A stretch of 64,000 nt of DNA from assembly GCA_035235625.1 (NCBI GenBank), contig CP141141.1:20519968-20583967 (forward strand), read 5' to 3'. This document shows, one piece after another, positions 1 to 12,040 of the stretch. The position numbers were made by a program, and so were the translations under genes. Source of the DNA: Saururus chinensis (taxonomy: Eukaryota; Streptophyta; Magnoliopsida; Piperales; Saururaceae). Numbering within the stretch: the first letter of the stretch is position 1; the number at the start of each line of letters is the position of its first letter. The notes below the pieces were generated by a model. That model was given only the letters and a program-made list of their open reading frames with translations. It had not been told where the DNA came from and did not search any database.

Positions 1-299
1 TTTTTCTCCATCTTCTTCTTCCTTCTTCTCTTTAGAAAATCTACTTGCTAACTTTCAATTTCGAGCCAAATATGTCTTTTTATAGGCATAAGAACCTTAG
101 GAAGAAGTTCTATATGAAAAGGACTCAAAATTGGCTTAAACAAGGAAACTGCACGTTATCCTGTGCGAACGCCCTGCATGCCCGTTCGAACGCCTATACT
201 GCATTTTTCATCAAAATCATGTTATCCCATTTGATCCCTAAAAACGCCCTAATCGAACGGCAACACTGTTTCTGTAATCTGGACAGTTTTTCTGGACAG

Positions 300-777
<478 letters not shown>

Positions 778-2070
778 ATGTAAAAATAACTCATCCTAAT
801 CATAATAAATGAGATTTAGGAAAGAGGAACAAGAAGATGGACAAAATACTTAAGAAGGCAAATTTGTCGTTTGGCTATTTGATCGGCCTGATGGCCGTTC
901 GAACGCCTGGCAGTTCAAATGCCTGTAGGGCTGTTTGAATGCCCTGGACAATTCAAATCTAGTTAGTCTTCCTCCTTGCGAACCCAAAACCGAAAATGCT
1001 TAAAACCGACAAGATTATCCCAATATCACTTCCAAATATCATATTATTGAAATATAAGCTTAAGACATGATAGATCTAGTCATTTCAAAACTAAATCAAA
1101 AGAAAATCACTAAAAAGAACTTGCTTTACTTAACCCACCATTAAAGCACAACATCAAGCAAAACTCACATAAACCACAAATCCGAAAAATATACCCATTT
1201 AGGTAGAAAAACCCTTACCTTAAGTGAGCTTTTGGTCCAAAATCGAAGCTTTAATCTCCTCAAACCCCTACCCAAAGTTAGGGTTTAGTTAATATCTCAT
1301 TAAATTCAAATGTTTAAGCTTAAACCACTTGAAAACTTGTAGATCTAGGGCTTTCTTTGCTTAAAAATAAAAATCCCTCATTTGGAGGTTTCAAATATGG
1401 ATTAAAAACAGAAAGTTTAGTAGGGTAAAACTAGATTCAACTTTGCAAAAGATGGGATTAAGAAAGATTAAGCAAGAACCTAAGAGATTAATGAAAAATC
1501 AAGACTAAAACATACCTAAATCAACTTTCCTTCAATTGTATGGGGACTAGGGTTTCTCAGCCTCCCAAATCTCAGCCCTTTCCAAATGGGAATGGAGCTG
1601 GGATTTTCTATTTATAATAAGTCCTTTGGAGTATACATATTAAAAATTGGGGTACAAATAAAATATTAAACTATAAATAGGTAATTTGCTCAATTTAGGT
1701 CTAAAATGAATATTACAAATTTTGAAATTCTTTAATCATGAAATAAGTGGATTTTAGGGTCTTGTGGGGTCCACACCCTAATTTTTTGAAAAATTATAAA
1801 AATTCCCCCCAAAAAAATCTAAAAATAGGATAAAATGAGTTTAGTATAGAACTTATCAAAATGAGTGAAAACCTTAGTGAAAACATCATTATTACATTTT
1901 ACCCCAAAACAAATTAAACTGGCCAATCAAAAGGAAAACACAATACTAACATAATTAAATCAAAGTAAACCAGGTTAGGGGTAGAGATCTTACATAATGA
2001 GCCTCAGACGATAGAGAGGGAGGCAAAAGTCAAGGAGCCTGTCTCTCTTCCCCCTTCTTGAGAGCTACAG
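778..2070. other. AT-rich stretch without recognisable genes
   Basis: No coding signal was seen. The motif GTTCGAACGCC occurs here near 897 and also near 183, on the other side of the TA array. This suggests degenerate interior or flank of the retroelement whose LTR lies at 300-777. Confidence 0.5.
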
Positions 2071-2742
2071 TTGAAGACCACTTCTAAGGTATCTTATATC
2101 CCTATTGCCCCATTTTTCCAATGCTTAGACATAGCCCTGCCATTTTGCAAGCGTTCAACTAGGATGGACGAAATTCTAGAAACCTTCAAACAAGTCAAGA
2201 TTAAACTTCCCCTACTTGACCTTGGTGCAAGTGTTAATCTCCTCCCGTTCTCGGTGTATGAGAAACTAAGGTTAGGTGAATTGCAACCTATGTTAGTTAC
2301 CTTTCAGCAAGCTAACCATTCCATTTGTAAGCTTCGAGGAGTCATTGAGGATGTCTTAGTAAGGATTGACCTATTATTTTTCCATATTTATTTTATTGTC
2401 TTAGAGAAACTCATTGCCAACTCAAAAAATTAGATCCCTGTCATTCTTGGTCATCCTTTCCTTGCCACAACAAATGCATGCATCAATTGTAGAATGAGGG
2501 TAATGGAGATGTCCTTTGGGAGCATGAAAGTGCAACTAAATATTTTTGATGCACCTAACCATTTACTTGCAACTTGTGATGCTAAATGTTTTATGGTAAA
2601 CAATTTCAAGTTCATTGCTTTCGATAGAGATCCATCTTTTGTAGCAGCAGTCCATAATCAAGTGATGCCTTCTAGTTTTCCTAAGTCATCCTTTTGGAGA
2701 CTTAAGAGAAAAGCCCATGCTAATATCTACCACCTGCCCTGA
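2071..2742 (+). pseudogene. Ty3/gypsy aspartic protease fragment with one nonsense codon
   Basis: One reading frame runs from 2071 to 2742, broken only by a TAG at 2431-2433. It carries the retropepsin pattern LLDLGASVNLLPFSVYEKL (active-site region, DLGAS in place of the usual D-T/S-G), then IPVILGHPFLATTNA and SFGSMKVQLNIF. This is the typical order for plant Athila/Tat-type gypsy protease. The stop falls where related proteins usually have Gln, consistent with a single CAG to TAG change. Reverse transcriptase and integrase do not follow; an LTR-like arm starts about 580 bp downstream. It is a remnant of a polyprotein, not a host gene. Confidence 0.8.
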
Positions 2743-3320
2743 CATATTTAATTTAACTAAAAAAATTGAAGGTCATTACATAAGGTTTTATTATGAGATG
2801 TTAAGGATGAAATATTGTCATTGTTATATTTTTAAGTTAGTGAACTTTAATGAACTTGGTTAATGGGTCACATAAGATATGTTTGTTAATAAAGATTAAA
2901 ATTGTGTGACTATAGGTTTCTACACTTCATGATTTTGAAATGTATATATGTAGGTGCACAAATATTTCTAAGATGAGGTTATAGAATGGATGATTCCCTA
3001 CTTGAAAGTGATTGGATTAAAATTATTAACTTGTGTCAAGTATTCGTTGTTGGTTCTTTTTAAAAATAGTTATGTATTTTTAAGAGAAGATTGTTTTTAG
3101 AAATTTTGTTTTATTTCTTTTCTTAGGTTTATATGTTTGTGGGTATCATTGCTGCAAACCCTCACAAGATATAACACATCCAACTAGGGACACCTAGGGG
3201 TTTAAAAGCTTGTTGCATACGCTAAATGCAATTGTGATTCCCTATAAAAGTGGCATTGAATTATTTTTCTAGATTTTGTTTTGTTTTGTTTTGCTGGAGG
3301 ACTAGCAAAATATAGGTTTT

Positions 3321-3745
3321 TGATAAGTATAAAAAATATATATTTTATACATTTTTACCTTATTTGCTAGTATAGTATTAGGTTAATTTAGGATTAATTA
3401 TGGTTTATTTATGTTAAGATAGATATTAATATTTAAGTTTAATTGTTAATTAATTTGGGTACTATTAGTAGTTTAGGCATCTATTTGAATCAAGTTAGGA
3501 TTTTATTTATATACATGTCTAAAATATATTTTTTATGTTTTGTAGGTAAGATGCACTTATCAATGTCATTGGACAATGTGCAAAATATTTTGAAATACTC
3601 TTGACACACTTTAAAATGATATGGACAACTTATCGGAGTTACAAACAAGTTGGAGATTAATATGAGTGCGAATGAAAGAACTTAATAAACATAGTAGAAA
3701 TTTGGATAGGAATATGGAATGTCCAATGAATAGACTTAGCTTCCT
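3321..3745 (+). repeat. gypsy-type LTR arm (right copy)
   Basis: Begins with TGATAAGTATAAAAAATATA directly after a purine-rich GCTGGAGGACTAGCAAAA tract, the usual polypurine tract to 3' LTR junction of Athila/Tat-like elements. It matches the reverse complement of 300-777. With the protease at 2071-2742 it fits a heavily deleted plus-strand gypsy element. The 3' limit is uncertain. Confidence 0.6.
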
Positions 3746-3769
3746 GAACAGAAACTAGACACGAAACTG

Positions 3770-5490
3770 AATAGGTGGGACCCACTTTAATTTTGCAAGA
3801 AAACATACTATTGTGTGGTCTTGTTTTGAAGGGCTTATCAATACGAGTCCAATGGTACTAAGAGCATGCGATTCCGAGTTCGAGGTAAGGAGTTGCGGCC
3901 ATTTGAAGTATTAAATTTTATTTTAATATAACAACAAAATTTTAAAAAATAAAAAAAATGAAATACATTGCGCTGACGCACTTCTGCATGCTGCCTGCAG
4001 CAGTGACCATGGCCTGCCATGTTGAGCTGATGCACGTAGAACACTGATGTAATGCAATTTTTTTCAGCCGTTAGATGTGCCCTACGTGGAGTGCATCTAA
4101 CGGCACATAAAAACTATAAATGGGGAGGGAGGATGACTTCCAACTCGTCCCATATTTTCTCTCTTCCTCTCCTTTGAGCTCTGCCCGTTCTTAAGCTTTA
4201 AACGCTCGTTTCTAAGCCATTTCTTACCATATTTTCTCTGTTTAAAAATCGTTCCTACCTAATTCGAGTGTGCCCAACGTCATGAGATGGTCCATTTTCT
4301 GAGTTAGCCTATTTAAAAGGTAGGAACGACCCGGGGCAAGAGGAGACTTTGTCCGCCACTCTCGGGCCAGAAGCGAAGATTGCCCCAGCGGTAGGGGAGG
4401 TTCTGCCCACCTCACTCGAGCTGAACGAGGAGACTATCCTAGTGCTAGGGGAGGTTCTGTCCGCCTCACTCGAGCTAGACGAGGAGATTATCTTAGCACG
4501 AGGGGAGGTTCTGCCCGCTGCTCCTAAGCCCATGAATGTGACAAGGATCTAACTGTCAGTCATTATTCTGGAACAAAGGGTAGGTGGTTTTAAGCTCTAA
4601 TTTTGTACTATGACTAGGTGCTCTATTTCATAATTTATTTCTCTTAAATAAAATATTATTTCAAAAAGATGATATTTATTAGGGGTCGGTGAATGCTAAG
4701 ATAATAGCGTATTGTACACATCTAAGATGGATTTTATCATGATATGAGCTTTAAGATATTATTGTTTGAATTATATTTACAAATGATTTGACTGGACTTG
4801 AATGGTAGTTATTTGGTATAAATCCCAAAAACTATCGATTTTTGAAGGGTAACTATTTGGTATAAAACCCAAAAGTTATCAGAGTTATGACTCCTAGGTA
4901 CCGCCTATTATGGCATATGACGCGACCATGAAGTTGGATATCATGAGAAGATCCTCTTCATTGATCCTGTTGCCCCACGAATACAGGTGTATGTCACTCA
5001 GGTATCGACGACATTCTGTGAATGATGTTTTATCTGATTTTGAATTATTTATCGGATTCTGGCTACGAACGAATTATCCGAGTATTGGATTCTACAAATA
5101 ACTATTTTGTTTGACTTTTCATATAAGAAGTGCATTGGATTTGATTAGTCGATAATATTATTTTAAGTCGACTTTTGAATGTAAGTTACTATGAGATATT
5201 ATGCTTTATGTTTTAGCATGCTAATAGAATTTAATTCTATCTACTAAGTATATCTATACTCACCCACCCCTAGATGTTGCAAGTCCGAACGGAGAAGTTG
5301 ATGTCAATGAAGATTTCTTGTAGAACTTTGAAAGATCTATGCTTTATCGCGTTCTTTTGTTATGTATTAATTTTGGATGTGTGCGATTTTGATTGTGCTA
5401 AGGCATGTTAAACCTTGTTTTGTAAAGTTTTTATAATTACGTAAATTAATGAATAGTTACTTTTCTGTGAACGGTTGATCTTGGCCTGCT
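3770..5490 (+). repeat. degenerate gypsy LTR, related to 37268-39274
   Basis: Several phrases are shared with the LTR at 37268-39274. One is the GTGTGGTCTTG/AG-TTT-AAGGGCT block followed by AAGTCC or GAGTCC, about 3815-3850 here and 37500-37540 there. Another is a downstream run of GGGGAGGTTCTGCCC-type repeats. TATAAATGGGG near 4116 may be its promoter. Clear TG...CA ends were not found, so the limits are approximate. Confidence 0.4.
4393..4515. repeat. 54-bp tandem repeat, about 2.3 copies
   Basis: The phrase AGGGGAGGTTCTG recurs at 4393, 4447 and 4501, exactly 54 bp apart, with CTCACTCGAGCT in the first two units. Because 54 is a multiple of 3, open frames persist on both strands, which explains the short open frames here. 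No gene is inferred. Confidence 0.85.
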
Positions 5491-5499
5491 TTTAATTAC

Positions 5500-6355
5500 A
5501 AATTCGCAGCACTCCAACCTTTAAAGTAATTTAAAAAGTCAGGGCCTTCTTCTATCATGCAAGGCTAAAATTTTCTTTTACGTAGGAGTTGATGAAACTA
5601 AATATAAGTTTCAGTTTCTTTTTAATTTAGTTCTTAGTTGTAATTAATGAAAATTGTATGACAAAGATTTCCTTTTTTAATGGAAGAGATTTTTGAGTCT
5701 ATTCAATTCTATGTTGATTTATTGTCTTGTAAATGATAAATTGATGTGGTCTTGAGATTTACATCGATTCTAATTTCTGTGATTTAGATGAGATGATCTT
5801 GAAATAGTTTTAATGTTCATATGATTAATGAATTGGATGAGTTATACTAAGATTAGATGAGTCATGTCTATAGTTTACTATAGTATTGATGATTTGTGCT
5901 ATTGTCGAAGATGGTTCATGCCTTAAATTTAATCAATGATTATTTTTAAGTTAATTTTAGCTTGTAGCTAAGAATACTTATTCATATTCACACTAGATTT
6001 AGATTAAATGTTAAGAAATTATTATGGTTCTAAAGTGGATTCTATTTCTTAAGTAATTTTCAATATATTGATCTCTTCCTTTTAGTCTAGTTGTTTATTT
6101 TCTTTGTTAAATTTAAGGTTAAGTTCTTTTAGTTTTCAATTAACGAATTCTTCGCTTAGTTTTAATAATTAATTCATCAATCCCTAAGGTTTGACAACTC
6201 TTAAATACTTATTCTTGTATAATTACCTTATATACTTGTAAAGAGTTTAATTATAAATGATCACTTAATGGGGAAGAAAGTAGTTATTTGAATGTTTTAA
6301 GTTGATGGTAGATACATGGAAAGAACTATCACATGTTGTCTAGTTTAGATCCCCC
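5500..6355. other. AT-rich sequence, probable decayed hAT interior
   Basis: No open frame or known motif was recognised. Its position directly before the hAT transposase C-terminus suggests decayed transposon sequence. Confidence 0.35.
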
Positions 6356-6553
6356 CCAATATCTATTGTAGCATTCGAATCTACTTTTAGTGTAGGAGGT
6401 AGGGTGTTGGACGATTGGCAAAGTTAAATAACTCCTAATGTGGTGGAGGCATGAATATGATTGAAAGGTTGGTTGGATGCAGAACAAATGGCACAAGCTC
6501 CCAAGTTTGACGAGGAAATGGGAGAAGATTTAGAAGACTTGAAAATAAATTAG
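6356..6553 (+). pseudogene. hAT transposase C-terminal dimerisation domain, broken
   Basis: Translation from 6356 gives PISIVAFESTFSVGGRVLDDW, then TPNVVEA, then GWLDAEQMAQAPKFDEEMGE, ending at TAG 6551-6553. This is the conserved hAT family C-terminal (dimerisation) block, whose hallmark is A-S/F-E-S-x-F-S followed by GRVLD and a tryptophan-rich LK-WL motif. In-frame stops after DWQS and around VVEA kill the frame. No upstream BED finger or DDE residues were recognised in the preceding AT-rich stretch. Confidence 0.8.
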
Positions 6554-6888
6554 TTGATAATGTAATTTTTATTTATTTTTACATTTGTGGTTTTAGATTA
6601 TAATTGTAGATGATAGATAGGTGTGTGGGTGACAACCTAATCGGGATGTAATCTTTCTATAGTGATACAATTCTAGCCTCCACCAAGTAAATTACATAAA
6701 TTGCAATAAAAAATTTAAGAAATTTTTATAAACATTTTAAATTTATTTTTAAAATAAAGGGGCAGGCAGGATTAGCGGGCTGGCCTGCGGGCCATGTTGG
6801 GCTCTCCCCCAGCCCAAATAATTGGGCCTAATCTACTCCACGAGGAAGCCACACCGGGCTGGAGCTGCCCAGCCCACTGCCACCCCTA
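6554..6888 (+). mobile_element. right end of a hAT element
   Basis: Downstream of the transposase remnant the sequence becomes GC-rich (6761-6888) and ends in TGCCACCCCTA at 6888. Its reverse complement, TAGGGGTGGCA, is a common plant hAT terminal inverted repeat. The 8 bp after it (GGTTTCGG) would be one target-site copy. A matching left end with the same 8-mer was not found in the window. Confidence 0.55.
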
Positions 6889-8654
6889 GGTTTCGGTAAT
6901 CGCAATTACTTTGGTTAAAAATTATAACTTTGAATTTTTATTCTCCAATGATCAATCACAACTATTACCTTCTATTGACTATCTAATCGATCACTGAGTC
7001 TGACAATGGATTAGAAAAGGTACTATGATTTTTAATTGATTAAATGATGAACTGCTCATGTGGTATGATCAATCGGTAGAGTTACTGTCAATTTTGATTT
7101 GAGCGATTGATCGACCGCTTAGGGTAATGATCAATTGCTGAAATTATTATTGTATAGTTTTTCATTCGATTGACTTACTGATCGATCGCCCCTAGGAGCA
7201 TTGATCAAAAAGTTTACTGTTGTTATCGTTTTCATGGATTTATGTTCTTTAGATATTCTTTGATGCATTTATTGACATATTTACACCAGAATAATGTACG
7301 GATTTTCTTAAAATTATTCCTTATCATATTAATGCAGGTTTTGTTACTATTCAAAACCTTGTTAGGCAATGCTCACCCCTTTGTTTTGTTTTTTTTGGAA
7401 TCCTTATGTGGTTGTGTTACGTAGTTGCTTTGAATGATTTGCTTTGCGGGCAAGGTGAAAACTTAAGAGATGTTGTGCGCGGATAGGAACATCTACTATA
7501 GGATAGTTTAGTAGTTAAAAAGTTGAAGTAGCTTTTAGACTTCCTAGCTATAATTATTTTGATAATGGTGGATCTTTCTATTGGTTTTGAAGGCAATGAA
7601 TTTCATCATACCTATTAATTCAAGAAGCTTAGTAGTATGCTTAATAGTAATAGTTTGATTTTTTTTTATTCTCCTTGGATTTTTTTAAGCAAAGTCATGG
7701 TCATGTATTTGGATTTGACTCATGGTTGTAGGTTAAAATTGTTGCATCCTCTAGCCGATTTGAGTCAGGGGGCATGATATATATCAATATCCTTCTTTAT
7801 AAGCCTCCAATAAATCTTTATGTGTTGTGATGTGTGTGTCACAAAGCTCTATCTTTAATTTATAAGAAGTTTATGAACTAAATCTCTCACATTTTATTTG
7901 TTTTTCTCTCAATTTGATCAAGGTGGTAGGGAAGAAATTATGTAAAGTTGCTCTCACTCTTTTCTCTAAAAAAATTCTTCTTTCTTGAGTCCAATTCGTC
8001 ACAATTAGGTCCTCAAATACTCATCTAAGTAAGTTAGGGTTTTAGAGTTATAGTTGGATAGAAATTATTCATAGTTTGACTTAAAATAAGTAATTGTATC
8101 ATAAATTGGTTGATCATTCCACAGGGCAATCAAGCATTCCCTATCCTATTCACATAACCCTATGTTTGTGATTCATCATTTACAATGCGATATATCATTC
8201 ACTCTTCTCGACCTGATGGATCTTACTATTGATTAATCTATTTACCTAAAGGTTGAGCGATTGGTCTTCTATTAAAAATCTCATAAAACATTCAAGCCCA
8301 ATCTATCGCTTAATCAAGGACGATTGATTGCTTTTGAACACTTAATGTGATGCTTGTCTATATGTCCAAATTTCATCTCAAACACTCAATTAAGGTTTTT
8401 CTATTAAAATACTATGTGTTTGTGTATGTGTGTATATGAAATTTAGCTTTAAGTTTATCACTAAATAAGTCTTCCTTCTTCACTTTTAGAATATTTTTTA
8501 TACTATTTTTCAAGTCAATCAATTTAAAATCTAACTCAATACATCATTAACCGAGTTAACTTCTAAGATTTAAAAACATACATGAAATAGACATAGTTTT
8601 TATCAACGAAATAATATTAATTACAAACATATACCCATATGTATAAAGAGAGTT
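6889..8654. other. AT-rich intergenic sequence, nothing recognised
   Basis: No coding motif was seen. Several CGATCGATC/GATTGATCG words occur between 7090 and 8340; the same kind of words appear in the copia LTRs at 52.3 kb and 57.5-58.0 kb, so part of this may be another diverged LTR. Confidence 0.35.
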
Positions 8655-8900
8655 AGAGGTAGGTGATTATGTGTGTTATGCTTTGACTAAGGACACGCTT
8701 CCTATTTGGGAGAACAATAAATAGTCTCTAAGAAAGATTGGGTTATTGGAGATCATTAAGAAAATCAACCATAATGCTTACCGCTTGAAGTTACCTAGCC
8801 ACATATGTACATCATACATGTTCTTTAGGGTATGAATAGCTTAATTCGACGGCAAATCAATCCAAATCTGGAGAGGATGATGCAATGCAAACCAACCTAT
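8655..8900 (+). pseudogene. Ty3/gypsy integrase C-terminal tail
   Basis: The translation contains VCYALTKDTLPIWENNK, then RKIG, then EIIKKINHNAYRLKLPSH and, after a frame change, NSTANQSKSGEDDA. This matches the last part of plant gypsy pol, where K-x-GP-x-x-(I/V)-x-x-K-I-N-x-NAY-x-L-x-LP is conserved. Stops and frameshifts make it a pseudogene. The rest of pol is not visible upstream. Confidence 0.65.
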
Positions 8901-9019
8901 AGTACATGGAGGAGTGGGCCCGAGTACATGGCTGACATGGGCCTAGGGATAATGTAAGGTCCCTGAGGTGCAGGGCCGCTGGCGGCCCAGAGTAATATGG
9001 CTCATGGAAAGAGTTTTTC

Positions 9020-9155
9020 ATGCTCCCTTATAACAATAAGCCCAACATAAGGAATGTATATGAGCCCTTGATATTTGAGATCGATCGCACACATGTTAGC
9101 ACAAAATGTTCTCATGCATTCCTTACGTTGGGCTCATTTTTAAATCTCCTCTAAA
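9020..9155. mobile_element. short inverted-repeat MITE
   Basis: AGCCCAACATAAGGAATG near 9043 is answered by CATTCCTTACGTTGGGCT near 9115-9135, giving a hairpin of roughly 100-130 bp. The same AAGGAATG theme recurs in the foldback element at 29960-30150, so the two may be one family. Confidence 0.6.
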
Positions 9156-11145
9156 AGGGAGGTTGACGGGAAAAATGATCAAAAAGTGGGTGAAAAACTT
9201 GGTGGGACGTTTTGGCCGTTAACCCAAACAGAAAAGCCGCTGAGGAAAAGCAGGCCAAATGAGTGAAATGACCCCTTAGTGTGAGTTCAAGGCATAGGTG
9301 TTCCGTGGTCTCGAGATGAGTCTCCATGGTTGCCATCGTCGCCACTCATTAATTAGTACGTAAGCATTACTCAACCTTGACAATTTGTTAGCTTCTATTC
9401 ATACCTGTGGACTAAATACCTACTCACGTACACATCACCACCCATTTGCCCAAAATTATTCTCAAACTTTTCCTGCTTGATTGACCCTTCATTGCTGACG
9501 ATGATGATCATTAACTTTCTCACTCGGTTGCTCATTTCTCCTTTCACACACCTTCAAATGATCACACTAGTCTCCCATATGAACGCTTTGCTTTGTTCGC
9601 ACACTCTCCAGCTTTGCTGTTTCTCCAATAATTAAACCAGCGTAGTCGTATCACATACGAATCCACCAACTCTAAATCCATATCTGTGCCCAATGGAAGA
9701 CCACTATAAGCTAAGCCTTTCATGTTGCCTTCATCTTCTTCTTTACGTCTTCCAGAGAGTTGTACTTGGTCAGCTTGACTTCCCTATCGTGTAAGCTCAG
9801 TTATGGTCAATGTTTACGTGATGAATATATGGCAACAAGGAATGGATACCAGTCCCAAGTTTTCTCCTTGTAAATTTTCCAACAGTTCTCATAAATGCCA
9901 ACGAAGCAGACATTCATTTGCTAGTTGAGGTGTGGCCTATAGAAGACTTTCTTTATTCCTTTCACACTTGTTTGGTAGGTAAGCTCAATTGGCCTGTTGC
10001 AGAATAACTAGAACTTCCAATTAAAAATGATGACGGACTTGAAGAGAACTTCACTAGAATCCAGAAGTGCCATGATCTAATCAGCAAGTGAACATTCGCA
10101 CGTAATTGGTTCTTCCTAACCACTGATCAATAGGTCCCACTAAATCTTCTTGTATAATTAAATAATCTAATTGATTAAACCTAATCAATTAGAGGGTTCT
10201 CTTCTAATTTTAGGCTGGTAGGCCAATTACACCTATGTCCCTACCAACTATCACACACGTTCACGAAAGCCATGAATATTGGTTATTAGTGGAAGGCTGG
10301 AAGCCCTAGATTATAAAATTCTTTTTCAAGTTTTTTACCAACAAGAAGTAGAAATACATTTAGCACAACACAAGATGGATATACCAAGACTATTAAGTTT
10401 TTTTTTTGGCTAGGTAATTTTTATTTAAGATATATTTTTACAACAGTGCCTATTTATAAGCGATATTAGATCTATTTAGGTTGTTAAAACTTTTAAAAGC
10501 CTGGCCTCAAGATGGCTAGTGCGGGTGGATGAAGGAGATTGCTAGCAAATTACATGGTGTTCTAAGAGGTTGGCTGCCCCACTCTTTATAGTAGGGTCTA
10601 AGGATGAATGGGGAAGAGGACTGATTCACAGACAAAGCAGTCTTGTACACGAGTGCAAGGTTATTCGTTGGGTTTCATGGCAAAGTTGAGGGCCTTGACT
10701 ATTTTAATCAAAAAAAAGTTAATCAATAAAAGTTTTTGGGACGGAGCCTCCATTTTCCAAAACATGGTTGCAAAAGTAGGTGAAATTTGAGCTACTACCA
10801 AGCCATCACAAGGTAGATCACTAGTGAACCCATTGTGACTATTACCATCCTATATAATCTATATTTCAAGTAGCGTTGGTCCGATTCTGTTTATCTTTGA
10901 AGTTCAAACAAAACTGTTCATATAAGAAATTTTTCTATTTTTAATTAGGACTTTGGTCCATAAACCTAGAATTGGCTACTGACCGAAAGTAATGCAAACA
11001 CGAGTTCTTTAATTAATATCTAGAAAATAAATAAAAATTTATGAGATGATACTACTTCATAAAATTAAATTGTAGCATGTCATAAAATTATATTAGACTG
11101 AAAAAATTGAATAAAAATAGCCAAATTAATTAGTGCTCACTCTGT
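9156..11145. other. intergenic sequence, nothing recognised
   Basis: Only short frames without recognisable motifs. No repeat structure was seen by eye. Confidence 0.4.
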
Positions 11146-11312
11146 TCCATATTAATAGTCCCATTTGAATAAAAAATGTCTCATATTAATAGTCCATTCC
11201 ACGTTATATTTCTTATAATAATTAATGGGTGGAGTAAAATAGATAGAAAGGAAAGGTTAGTGGATTCTCTTTTTTCCCAAATGGAACTAGGAATATAAGA
11301 TAGATGGAGTAT
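11146..11312. mobile_element. Stowaway-like MITE
   Basis: Starts with CTCACTCTGTTCCATATTAA and ends with AGATAGATGGAGTA, an inverted pair of the CTCCCTCCGTCC-type ends of plant Stowaway elements. Internally it repeats the CATATTAATAGTCC motif twice. Length is about 165 bp. Confidence 0.65.
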
Positions 11313-11734
11313 ATTTTACTAGCTCACACATCTTTAAAAGTTCCCTTTTAGTTTTAAGAAGACAATCGATTTATTGGTTTCAGTGATTTGAGTTGGTCCA
11401 TTTCTAACTAGTTTATTATTTTAAGCAAATTTCTTTTTTATTAAGTAAAATGGGGGAGAGAACTCTCATTTATTAGAACCAAGCGAGATACAATGAAGGA
11501 ATTAAAAAGAAAAAATTACGTATATCATCTTTTTACAATAAATGAAAATTCACGAATAATCTTTGAAAAATGAGACAAACTTTGACTTGAGTTTTTCACA
11601 CTGCTTGAAAAGAGATATTTTGTGGATACTTTCACTTATGAAATTATATGGTTTTTTCTTTTCCTCCACATGAAGTAGACAAACTTAATTCACTGAATAG
11701 CTTCAATAGCAGCCTAAGGTAAGAATTAGAATTA

Positions 11735-12040
11735 CTAAGAAAGTGGATATGCTGATAAGCTTGATGGCAAGAGAATCCACTCTAAAAAAAATATGAAAAT
11801 AGTGCTCATGATCCATTTATGATAACCACAAGAAAAGAAAATATGGTTAGCCATTTCCAAATTAGCCTTGCCTAAAACACACTTATTTATTATTTGAATT
11901 CCTTTGGCTTGAAGTTTATCCAAAGTAAGAAGACAACCATTTAACATCATCCAATAAATAAAGGAATGCAAGGAATATGATGTTTGAACCAAACAAGGCC
12001 GGACCATTTAAGTTTAAATTTATGCTTATATACGACAATG
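11735..12040 (-). pseudogene. LINE reverse-transcriptase zinc-binding domain fragment
   Basis: The minus strand encodes GLVWFKHHIPCIPLFIGW just upstream in one frame, then WMMLNGCLLTLDKLQAKGI and, further on, ANHIFFSCGYHKWI in the next. This is the zf-RVT domain found at the C-terminus of plant non-LTR retrotransposon polyproteins (pattern W-KHxPRxxFILWLxxxxRLxTxDxL ... C-x-x-C ... ET-x-HLFFxC). The frameshift and the missing first cysteine pair (CVLGKA instead of CxxC) show it is decayed. Confidence 0.75.
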
